A stretch of 64,000 nt of DNA from Propionibacterium sp. oral taxon 192 str. F0372 (GTDB lineage: Bacteria > Actinomycetota > Actinomycetes > Propionibacteriales > Propionibacteriaceae). The DNA lies in the NCBI RefSeq assembly GCF_000413315.1, contig NZ_KE340297.1:1682581-1746580 (forward strand), given 5' to 3'. Numbering within the stretch: the stretch's first letter is position 1; the number at the start of each line of letters is the position of its first letter. Positions 57,264-64,000 of the stretch are shown here, one piece after another. A program made the position numbers and the translations under genes. The notes below the pieces were generated by a model that was not told the origin of the DNA, ran no database searches, and saw nothing but the letters and a program-made list of their open reading frames with translations.

Positions 57264-59663
57264 ATGACTTCTTCGGACCTGTTCCCCGCCTTCACCACCC
57301 CGGCGCCATCGTTGCTCACCGAGGTGGTTCCCGATCGACCCGCACCCTTCACCGCGGAGACGGATCTGCTGGAGAGATTGAACCCGCCGCAACGAGAAGC
57401 CGTCGTGCATGCCGGTTCACCGGTGCTAGTGATCGCGGGTGCGGGTTCCGGCAAGACTCGGGTACTCACCAGGCGCATTGCCCATCTCGTTGCTGTCCGT
57501 GATGTGCATCCCGGATCGATCCTGGCCATCACCTTTACTAACAAGGCCGCTGCCGAGATGCGCTCCCGGGTTGCCGATCTGGTCGGCAATCGGGCTCGCG
57601 CCATGTGGGTGTCGACCTTCCACTCAGCCTGTGTGCGTATCCTACGTTCAGAGATCGACAAGCTGGGCTATCGCAAGGCCTTCTCAATCTACGACGATAC
57701 CGATGCCCGGCGGCTGATGGCCCTGGTGGGTCGCGATCAAGGTCTTGATACGAAGAAATTCCCTCCTCGTGCCCTGCTCAACTGGGTGTCGGGTTGCAAG
57801 AACGAATTGGTCACCCCCGATCAGGCTGTTGCTCAGGCCCAGGGCGCAGATGAACCCCTCGCTGAGGCATATGCCGAGTACGACAAGCGGTTGAAGGCAG
57901 CCAATGCCCTAGATTTCGACGACCTCATTATGAAGACGGTGCAGTTGTTCGAGCACAACCCCAGTGTTCGAGAGAGTTACCGCCGCCGGTTCCGGCAGGT
58001 GCTCGTCGATGAGTACCAAGACACCAACCATGCCCAGTACCTGCTGGTCAAGCAGCTGTGCGGCGAGCTTGGCGATGACGGATTGCCCGCTGACGCTCCG
58101 CGTATCGGGCCGGGGGAGTTGATGGTGGTCGGCGACTCTGACCAGTCGATCTACGCCTTCCGGGGTGCGACTATCCGCAACATTCTTGATTTCGAGGCCG
58201 ATTTCCCCGGGGCCCGCACCATCCTGCTGGAGCAGAACTATCGCTCCACCCAGACCATCCTATCGGCGGCGAATGCCATCATCCGGCACAATGAAAACCG
58301 GCTCGACAAGCAGTTGTGGTCTCAAGCCGGGGATGGTGAGCGGATCATCGGATATGTCGCTGATACCGAACATGAGGAGGCGAGATTCGTCGCTGACCAG
58401 ATCGACTCCTTGGCTGATTCCGGCGACAAGTATTCTGATATGGCGGTCTTCTACCGCACCAATGCCCAGTCCCGGGCCTTGGAGGAGGTCTTCATCCGGG
58501 TCGGGGTGCCCTACCGGGTGGTCGGTGGAGTGCGGTTCTACGAGCGCAAGGAGATCAGGGATGCCATCGCCTATCTGCGGGCGATCGCCAATCCAGACGA
58601 CGATGTGTCGGTGCGACGAGTGCTCAACACCCCGAAGCGAGGTATCGGGGAACGCGCCGAGAACGCACTGACGATGCTCGCCGGCAATGAGCAGATCACC
58701 TTCTCCGAGGCCATCGACAGGGCAGACGAGGCTCCGGACATGGCTTCGCGTTCGGTCAACGCAGTGCGGGCCTTCTCCGACATGATGGCCGGGCTGCGCG
58801 TGATGGCTGCCGAAGGGGCACCAGCCCACGAGGTGCTGGAGGCCGTCTTGCAACGCAGCGGGATGATGGCAGAACTTGCTGGTTCCAGCGATCCCCAGGA
58901 CCAGACGAGGGTGGAGAACCTCCTCGAATTGGTGAAGGTCGCCCAGGAGTTCGTGGCCCAGGCCACAGCCCAGGACATTCCCGATGACCCGGGTGAGTCC
59001 GACGCCGAGTTGATGGGTGTGGCCGAACCCGACCCGTCGCTGCCCGCTTTCCTGGAACGCATCGCCCTGGTTGCCGATTCGGATCAGATTCCCACCGACG
59101 GGGCCGGAGTGGTCACCATGATGACCCTGCATACCGCCAAAGGCCTCGAATTCGACAACGTCTTCCTCACGGGTATGGAGGACGGCATCTTCCCCCACAT
59201 GCGATCTATGACCGACCCCAGGGAACTTGCCGAGGAACGCCGCCTGGCCTATGTGGGCATCACCAGGGCGCGCAAACGGCTACACCTGTCGCGGGCCGGG
59301 GTCCGCACCGTCTTTGGTCAGATATCCCATAACCCGCCGAGCCGTTTCCTGGACGAGATCCCGGCCGGACTCATCGACTGGCGGCGTACCGGTGCGGAAG
59401 CCGCCAACTGGGCAGCCACCTCGACGCCCCGTTCCTACCAACCCCCCAGCGATGAGGGCCCGGTGTTCGGTTCCGGAACAAGTAGGGGAGCCAAAACAGT
59501 TCCCGCACTGTCGGCTGGTGACCGGGTGCTACACGCCACCTTCGGCCTGGGCAAGGTGGTGGCGGTCAGCGGGGAAGGCAACAAGGCCAAGGCCGACGTC
59601 GACTTCGGATCGGCCGGCACCAAAAGGCTCGCCCTGAAATACGCACCGTTGGAGAGGCTTTGA
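57264..59663 (+). CDS. pcrA: ATP-dependent DNA helicase PcrA/UvrD1
   Basis: A 799-residue superfamily 1A helicase acting in DNA repair and replication-fork upkeep. Motifs: LNPPQREAVVHAG (Q motif), GAGSGKTRVLTRRIAHLV (Walker A), VDEYQDTN (Walker B), GDSDQSIYAFRGA, LEQNYRSTQ, TLHTAKGLEFDNVFLTGMED and VGITRARKRL. The last ~60 residues (GDRVLHATFGLGKVVAVSGE) form the C-terminal Tudor-like domain of the PcrA/UvrD1 group. A linker with Ser, Pro and Gly precedes it. The start MTSSDLFPAF at 57264 has a TATCGT box 9 nt upstream and no ribosome binding site; the frame continues upstream without support. Confidence 0.96.
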   Translation: MTSSDLFPAFTTPAPSLLTEVVPDRPAPFTAETDLLERLNPPQREAVVHAGSPVLVIAGAGSGKTRVLTRRIAHLVAVRDVHPGSILAITFTNKAAAEMRSRVADLVGNRARAMWVSTFHSACVRILRSEIDKLGYRKAFSIYDDTDARRLMALVGRDQGLDTKKFPPRALLNWVSGCKNELVTPDQAVAQAQGADEPLAEAYAEYDKRLKAANALDFDDLIMKTVQLFEHNPSVRESYRRRFRQVLVDEYQDTNHAQYLLVKQLCGELGDDGLPADAPRIGPGELMVVGDSDQSIYAFRGATIRNILDFEADFPGARTILLEQNYRSTQTILSAANAIIRHNENRLDKQLWSQAGDGERIIGYVADTEHEEARFVADQIDSLADSGDKYSDMAVFYRTNAQSRALEEVFIRVGVPYRVVGGVRFYERKEIRDAIAYLRAIANPDDDVSVRRVLNTPKRGIGERAENALTMLAGNEQITFSEAIDRADEAPDMASRSVNAVRAFSDMMAGLRVMAAEGAPAHEVLEAVLQRSGMMAELAGSSDPQDQTRVENLLELVKVAQEFVAQATAQDIPDDPGESDAELMGVAEPDPSLPAFLERIALVADSDQIPTDGAGVVTMMTLHTAKGLEFDNVFLTGMEDGIFPHMRSMTDPRELAEERRLAYVGITRARKRLHLSRAGVRTVFGQISHNPPSRFLDEIPAGLIDWRRTGAEAANWAATSTPRSYQPPSDEGPVFGSGTSRGAKTVPALSAGDRVLHATFGLGKVVAVSGEGNKAKADVDFGSAGTKRLALKYAPLERL

Positions 59664-59665
59664 TC

Positions 59666-60943
59666 ATGGCCGATGACTCCCGGCGCACACGCAAGCGACG
59701 CCACCAACTAGCGTCTGTCCATGCTGGCCCCGACCGTACGTGGCGACTTCCATGGATGCCCATGACTGTCCTCGCAGCGGTGGGGACGGCCGCGGCAACG
59801 TGGCTGCTGGTCGCCGGGTTCTGCGTCCTCGGCTGGTTCGCGGTCACCCCGGTGGATTTCCCTGCTGTTCTTGAGGTGGCCACTAGGGGATGGTTGCTGG
59901 CTCATGGAGCCTCAATCAACGTGGGTCCGGCGATTCTATCGACCACCCCGCTGGGCGCTACGGGAGTGGTGGTCGCCATGGGTCTGGGCGCCTGTCAGCT
60001 CGCGGCCAGGCATTCACATCCCCCTGAGCGAGACCAACGTCCAGTGCGGTGGTTGCGCAGCGGGCTTACCTTTTCCCTGACCTATGTGGTGATTCTGGTC
60101 GTCGTGCGCGCCGCTACTAGACCCGATGGGGTCGAATCGCGCCCGATGTTCGCCACCATCTGCATGCTCATACTGCTTGGATTGGGTGGCTTCGTGCGCC
60201 CTCTAGGCCTTCGCCCCGCACGCCCGAACCGCTGGGTGGAGCCGGTGCTGCGTGGGGTGATTGCTGCTTGGCTGTGGATGATCGCTGTGGGTGCTGTGGT
60301 GATGGTGACGGCTCTGTTAAGTGGCATGGATCGAGTCGTGACCATTCATGAATCATTGCAACCGGGGGTTCTCGGTGGGATCATGCTGCTCATCGCCCAG
60401 CTCATGTGGCTGCCGAATATGATTCTGTGGGCGGGGGCATGGGCCATCGGGGCGGGCGTCCAGATCGGCGTCGACACTGTCGTCTCTCCGGTCACCAGCC
60501 AAGTCGGGTTGTTGCCGGCTATCCCGGTGCTGGGAATTATTCCTGACACCATCGCCATGCCCGTCGGCCATGTCATCTGGCTCGCGTCGGGGCTCATCGC
60601 GGGCGGAATCGCCGCGACCTTGGTGCTGCGCGGCGTTGACGTGCACACCCGGGTGGACCTCTCGGCTCTGGTCGGGGCATCGTCCGGGGTCGTATCTGGC
60701 ATCTTCTTTGCGGCAACCCAGCTGCTGGCCAATGGCGATCTCGGCATGGTGCGGCTGATCGACATAGGGGCGCGGATGGGGCCACTGCTCATTATGGCCC
60801 CCACCGCGATGGGTATCGGTGGACTCCTGGTGGGTGTCACCATGGGGATGCTGGGTCGAGGCAGGGGAGCCAGCGAGTTGCTCACCCCCACATCCGTGGT
60901 CGTCGACCGGCGCATCCAGCCCAGCGAGACCGCTGACGAGTAG
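59666..60943 (+). CDS. DUF6350-type integral membrane protein
   Basis: A 425-residue protein with a basic N-terminus (MADDSRRTRKRRHQL) and about 10-11 hydrophobic helices. It matches the actinobacterial DUF6350 family (cell-division-membrane-protein-like, unknown function), which is regularly found directly upstream of purN-purH, as here. GGAGAGG precedes the ATG at 59666; a TTG at 59660 that overlaps the pcrA stop as TTGA is an alternative. Its TAG stop doubles as the beginning of the purN -10 box. Confidence 0.8.
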   Translation: MADDSRRTRKRRHQLASVHAGPDRTWRLPWMPMTVLAAVGTAAATWLLVAGFCVLGWFAVTPVDFPAVLEVATRGWLLAHGASINVGPAILSTTPLGATGVVVAMGLGACQLAARHSHPPERDQRPVRWLRSGLTFSLTYVVILVVVRAATRPDGVESRPMFATICMLILLGLGGFVRPLGLRPARPNRWVEPVLRGVIAAWLWMIAVGAVVMVTALLSGMDRVVTIHESLQPGVLGGIMLLIAQLMWLPNMILWAGAWAIGAGVQIGVDTVVSPVTSQVGLLPAIPVLGIIPDTIAMPVGHVIWLASGLIAGGIAATLVLRGVDVHTRVDLSALVGASSGVVSGIFFAATQLLANGDLGMVRLIDIGARMGPLLIMAPTAMGIGGLLVGVTMGMLGRGRGASELLTPTSVVVDRRIQPSETADE

Positions 60944-60946
60944 GCT
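60941..60946 (+). promoter_or_regulatory. -10 box TAGGCT for purN (leaderless), made from the preceding stop codon
   Basis: TAGGCT starts with the TAG stop of the DUF6350-type gene and is followed by 6 nt and the purN GTG at 60953; no ribosome binding site. Confidence 0.5.
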
Positions 60947-60952
60947 GGGTCT

Positions 60953-61525
60953 GTGAAACGCGTCGTCGTGCTCCTATCTGGAAGCGGAACCCTGGCGCAG
61001 TCCTTGATCACTGCGGGCCGTCTTCCCGATTCTGTCTTCCAAGTGGTCGCTGTCGGCTCCGACCTCCCGGATGCCCTTGGGCTGATGCGTGCGGCCGATG
61101 CCGGGATCGAGCATTTCGTCGTCGAGATGCTCCCGGACCGTAAGGCATGGAACATCGAGTTGGCTGAGGCCGTCGCACGGTACCAGCCTGATCTGGTCGT
61201 CTCTGCGGGTTTCATGAGGATCGTCGGTACAGACTTCCTCGATCTCTTCGGCGGCCGGTTCATCAATTCCCATCCGGCGCTGCTGCCCTCTTTCCCGGGA
61301 GCCCATGGGGTGCGTGATGCCTTGGCTGCCGGGGTGAAGGTCACGGGCACCACCATTTTCATGGTCGATTCTGGCGTCGACACAGGCCGTATCATCGCCC
61401 AGGAGCCGGTGCGCGTTCTTGATGAGGACACCGAGCAGACACTGCACGAGCGGATCAAGGTGGTCGAACGGGATTTGCTTGTGCAAGTCGTTACCCAACT
61501 GCTGAGCGAGGAGAATCATGGCTGA
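60953..61525 (+). CDS. purN: Phosphoribosylglycinamide formyltransferase PurN
   Basis: A 190-residue enzyme transferring a formyl group from 10-formyltetrahydrofolate to GAR in purine synthesis. It begins [19 protein letters not shown] (GTG start), and the catalytic region is [20 protein letters not shown] (Asn-His) with the later Asp in [14 protein letters not shown]. Its end overlaps purH by 8 bp. With purH and folD it forms a purine and folate one-carbon operon. Confidence 0.95.
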   Translation: MKRVVVLLSGSGTLAQSLITAGRLPDSVFQVVAVGSDLPDALGLMRAADAGIEHFVVEMLPDRKAWNIELAEAVARYQPDLVVSAGFMRIVGTDFLDLFGGRFINSHPALLPSFPGAHGVRDALAAGVKVTGTTIFMVDSGVDTGRIIAQEPVRVLDEDTEQTLHERIKVVERDLLVQVVTQLLSEENHG

Positions 61526-63077
61526 GTTGCATCCGATCCGTCGAGCCCTGGTTTCGGTGTACGACAAGTCGGGCCTTGAGGATCTCGGCCGGATGCTGGC
61601 CGATGCCGGGGTGGAGATCGTGTCCACCGGTTCGACGGCGATGTGCCTGGCCCGGGCTGGTGTGACGGTCACCCCGGTCGAGCAACTCACTGGTTTTCCC
61701 GAATGCCTCGATGGACGGGTCAAGACCTTGCATCCGCGCGTCCATGCCGGCATCCTCGCCGATCGGCGTCTGGAATCCCATCGCGCCCAGCTGGCAGAAC
61801 TCGGCATCGAAGCCTTTGATCTCGTGGTGGTGAATCTCTACCCGTTTACCCAGACGGTCGCATCCGGGGCCACTCCCGCCGAATGCGTCGAACAGATCGA
61901 TATTGGTGGACCCTCCATGGTGCGCGCCGCGGCGAAGAATCATCCCTCGGTTGCGGTTATCACATCTCCGGACCAGTACGCCTTGCTGGCTGATGCCCTG
62001 GTTGCGGGTGGTACCAGTCTGGAGGCCCGGCAGCATCTGGCGGCTCAGGCCTTCGCGCTCACTGCTTCCTATGACATCGCCGTGGCCTCCTGGGTGGGTT
62101 CGACATTGGCCGATACCTCCAAAGGAGACGGTTTTCCGGCTTGGATCGGCGGATCCTGGACCAAACAGGGCACCCTGCGTTATGGCGAGAACTCCCATCA
62201 GCCAGCAGCCTTGTACGCCTACGAGGCCGGCCCGGCCGGACTCACCCAGGCGACCCAGTTGCACGGCAAGGAGATGAGTTACAACAACTACACCGATGGC
62301 GACGCAGCCTATCGCGCGGCCCACGACTTCGACGGGCCGTGCGTGGCTGTCATCAAGCACACCAACCCCTGCGGCATTGCGACCGGTACTGACATTGCCG
62401 AGGCTCATCGCAAGGCCCACGCCTGCGACCCAGTGTCTGCTTTCGGTGGAGTGATCGCCACGAATCGTGAGGTGAGCGTCGAAATGGCCCGCCAAGTGGC
62501 CGAGATCTTCACCGAGGTGATCATCGCTCCGTCCTATGCCGAGGGCGCCATTGAGGTGCTGGAGGTCAAAAAGAACATCCGCATCCTGGTCGCGGCCCCC
62601 CATCAGCATCGCGCCCGTCAGCTGCATCCCATCTCGGGGGGTGCCTTGCTGCAGGCTCCGGATCGGATTGATGCCCCCGGTGATGACCCGGCCAATTGGC
62701 AACTGGTTGCGGGGCAACCAGCCGACGAAGCGACGATCGCTGATCTGGTATTCGCTTGGCGGGCCTGCCGGGCAGTGAAGTCGAATGCCATCTTGTTGGC
62801 CAGCAACCGCGCCTCGGTGGGGATCGGCATGGGACAGGTGAACCGCGTCGACTCCTGCAGGCTGGCCGTCGAGCGTGCGGGGGAGCGTGCAGTAGGTTCG
62901 GTGGCCGCATCGGATGCTTTTTTTCCCTTCTCTGACGGGCTCTCGATCCTCATCGAAGCCGGGGTGAAGGCCATTGTCCAACCGGGTGGATCGGTGCGTG
63001 ATGAGGAGATCATTGATACGGCACGGGCTGCCGGGATCACCATGTACTTCACCGGAACCCGCCACTTCTTTCACTGA
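61518..63077 (+). CDS. purH: Bifunctional AICAR formyltransferase/IMP cyclohydrolase PurH
   Basis: A 519-residue enzyme for the last two steps of IMP synthesis. The N-terminal IMP cyclohydrolase domain (about 1-195) shows [31 protein letters not shown] and [15 protein letters not shown]. The AICAR transformylase domain follows with [46 protein letters not shown] (catalytic Lys-His) and the end [20 protein letters not shown]. It overlaps purN and is followed by folD 9 bp later, which supplies its 10-formyl-THF. Confidence 0.97.
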   Translation: MAELHPIRRALVSVYDKSGLEDLGRMLADAGVEIVSTGSTAMCLARAGVTVTPVEQLTGFPECLDGRVKTLHPRVHAGILADRRLESHRAQLAELGIEAFDLVVVNLYPFTQTVASGATPAECVEQIDIGGPSMVRAAAKNHPSVAVITSPDQYALLADALVAGGTSLEARQHLAAQAFALTASYDIAVASWVGSTLADTSKGDGFPAWIGGSWTKQGTLRYGENSHQPAALYAYEAGPAGLTQATQLHGKEMSYNNYTDGDAAYRAAHDFDGPCVAVIKHTNPCGIATGTDIAEAHRKAHACDPVSAFGGVIATNREVSVEMARQVAEIFTEVIIAPSYAEGAIEVLEVKKNIRILVAAPHQHRARQLHPISGGALLQAPDRIDAPGDDPANWQLVAGQPADEATIADLVFAWRACRAVKSNAILLASNRASVGIGMGQVNRVDSCRLAVERAGERAVGSVAASDAFFPFSDGLSILIEAGVKAIVQPGGSVRDEEIIDTARAAGITMYFTGTRHFFH

Positions 63078-63086
63078 GGAGCACCG

Positions 63087-63932
63087 ATGAGCGCCGAACG
63101 GATTGATGGGAAGGTCATCGCTGCTGCGGTGAAAAAGGAACTGGCTCTCAGGGTTGCTGCCCTGCGAGAACACGACATCGTGCCGGGGCTGGGCACGATC
63201 CTGGTGGGCGAGGATCCGGGCTCCCAGCTCTACGTCGCCGGCAAACACCGGGACTGCGCTGAGGTGGGCATCGCATCGATTCGTGTCGATCTTCCCGCCG
63301 ATGCCTCGGCCCAGCAGGTCTCCGAGGCCATTGCCGCTCTCAACGAGAACCCGGCCTGCACCGGTTACATCGTCCAGCTGCCGCTTCCCGGACATCTCGA
63401 CGACAATTGGGCCCTGGAGCAGATAGACCCGGCCAAAGACGCCGACGGGCTGGCCCCGGCCAACCTGGGACGACTGCTGCTGGGGCAGCAGGCACCGCTG
63501 CCGTGCACCCCGCGAGGGATCATTGAGTTGCTGCGATGTCACGACGTGCCCACCGATGGTGCCGAGATCTGCGTCGTGGGTCGCGGCACCACCGTCGGAC
63601 GTCCCCTAGGGGTGCTGGCCACCCGCAAGGACGTGAATGCGACCGTGACGCTGTGCCACACCGGGACCAAGGATTTGGCTGCCCACACCCGGACCGCCGA
63701 TGTTGTTATCGCAGCTGCCGGACGGGCCCACATGATCACCGCAGATATGGTGGCGCCCGGGGCGGTACTGGTGGATGTCGGTGTCACCCGCGTCGATGGC
63801 AAACCGACGGGCGATCTGGCCCCTGGTGTATGGGAGATCGCATCGAAGGTAACTCCCAACCCGGGTGGAGTCGGGCCGATGACCCGCGCGATGCTACTAG
63901 CCAATGTCGTCGATCTTGCCGAACGTGGCTAA
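63087..63932 (+). CDS. folD: Bifunctional methylene-THF dehydrogenase/methenyl-THF cyclohydrolase FolD
   Basis: A 281-residue enzyme that oxidises 5,10-methylene-THF with NADP and hydrolyses the product to 10-formyl-THF. The catalytic YVxxK is Tyr49-Lys53 in [10 protein letters not shown]; further marks are QLPLPGHLD, the [13 protein letters not shown] loop, [20 protein letters not shown] (NADP site) and [16 protein letters not shown]. The cofactor loop reads VVGRGTTVG where VGRSxxVG is typical. GAGGAGCACC precedes the ATG. It ends 8 bp inside a possible next gene. Confidence 0.96.
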   Translation: MSAERIDGKVIAAAVKKELALRVAALREHDIVPGLGTILVGEDPGSQLYVAGKHRDCAEVGIASIRVDLPADASAQQVSEAIAALNENPACTGYIVQLPLPGHLDDNWALEQIDPAKDADGLAPANLGRLLLGQQAPLPCTPRGIIELLRCHDVPTDGAEICVVGRGTTVGRPLGVLATRKDVNATVTLCHTGTKDLAAHTRTADVVIAAAGRAHMITADMVAPGAVLVDVGVTRVDGKPTGDLAPGVWEIASKVTPNPGGVGPMTRAMLLANVVDLAERG

Positions 63933-64000
63933 AAAGCTTTCTCCAGCCCCCGAGCAACCAGTGCCGGTCTTCGGGCATGACGAAGATCTGCGGGTGAGTG
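63925..64000 (+). CDS. Partial protein at the right edge, possibly DUF3017-type
   Basis: A GTG at 63925, 8 bp before the end of folD, opens a frame ([20 protein letters not shown], then DLRVS) that runs off the right edge. In actinobacteria folD is often followed by a small membrane protein of the DUF3017 family with a short hydrophilic start; this fits but only 25 residues are visible and no clear ribosome binding site is present. Confidence 0.4.
   Translation, partial: MAKKLSPAPEQPVPVFGHDEDLRVS

Noticed and set aside
61491-63542. A 683-codon open frame on the minus strand antisense to purN/purH/folD
   Set aside because: It mirrors codon bias of the plus-strand genes, which have full family motifs; its own translation shows no domain, only low-complexity Asp/Gly/His-rich sequence.

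Overview
The window is a contiguous stretch of chromosome from a high-GC Gram-positive actinobacterium, most plausibly a member of the Propionibacteriales (inference from content, no species claim). Pointers are an RpfB-like resuscitation factor with DUF348 and G5 domains, WhiB-era style leaderless promoters, a HemQ-type coproheme decarboxylase, GuaB3, type VII (ESX) secretion-associated proteins, MgtA/MptB-type mannosyltransferases, and the order rplM-rpsI-glmM-coaA-glmS-acpS-nnr-tsaE-tsaB-rimI-tsaD-groES-groEL that is widespread in actinobacteria. No IS element, prophage, CRISPR array, tRNA or rRNA was seen.

Layout. 1-1.5 kb: the end of an ESX-associated cluster on the minus strand (partial gene, EspC-like protein, tandem YbaB-like protein). 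1.5-5.9 kb: a GT4 glycosyltransferase, two paralogous cell-wall hydrolases (RPF type and SLT type) and superoxide dismutase. 5.9-8.1 kb: an RNA-modification operon (methyltransferase, truA, trmB). 8.2-11.4 kb: a cobalamin riboswitch followed by a btuC-btuD-btuF importer. 11.6-19 kb: ribosomal proteins L13/S9, then the amino-sugar and cofactor genes glmM, coaA, glmS, acpS, nnr. 18.8-22 kb: mgtA and a DEAD-box helicase. 22-29.2 kb: a tightly overlapping operon for the t6A tRNA modification (GNAT-TsaE fusion, tsaB, rimI, tsaD), a Nudix hydrolase and a methyltransferase, then groES-groEL behind two CIRCE operators.

29.4-42 kb: an MptB-like mannosyltransferase, guaB, a tiny membrane ORF, an alanine block (cycA, ald, and alr further on), guaB3, a chorismate mutase, a YkvI-type membrane protein, cysE and guaA. 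42-52.6 kb is the most accessory part: an XRE/zinc-ribbon regulator, a sugar porter, a very unusual 1215-residue MMPL/RND-type membrane protein with seven ~80-residue repeats, a threonine aldolase-like enzyme beside a decayed cupin pseudogene, a MATE exporter, and a Gly-rich protein with an ESX-like C-terminus. 52.6-64 kb: a divergent PspC envelope-stress module (membrane protein, histidine kinase, LuxR-type regulator), hemQ, a GlsB-like protein, pcrA, a DUF6350-type membrane protein, purN, purH and folD.

How the genes fit together: purine and one-carbon genes (guaA, guaB, guaB3, purN, purH, folD), cell-wall precursor and remodelling genes (glmM, glmS, alr, rpfB, SLT), and lipoglycan-type mannosyltransferases (mgtA, mptB-like) dominate. 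A recurrent regulatory feature is a TANNNT -10 box only 6-8 nt upstream of the start codon, indicating leaderless mRNAs for about ten genes; twice the -10 box contains the TAG stop codon of the gene before it.
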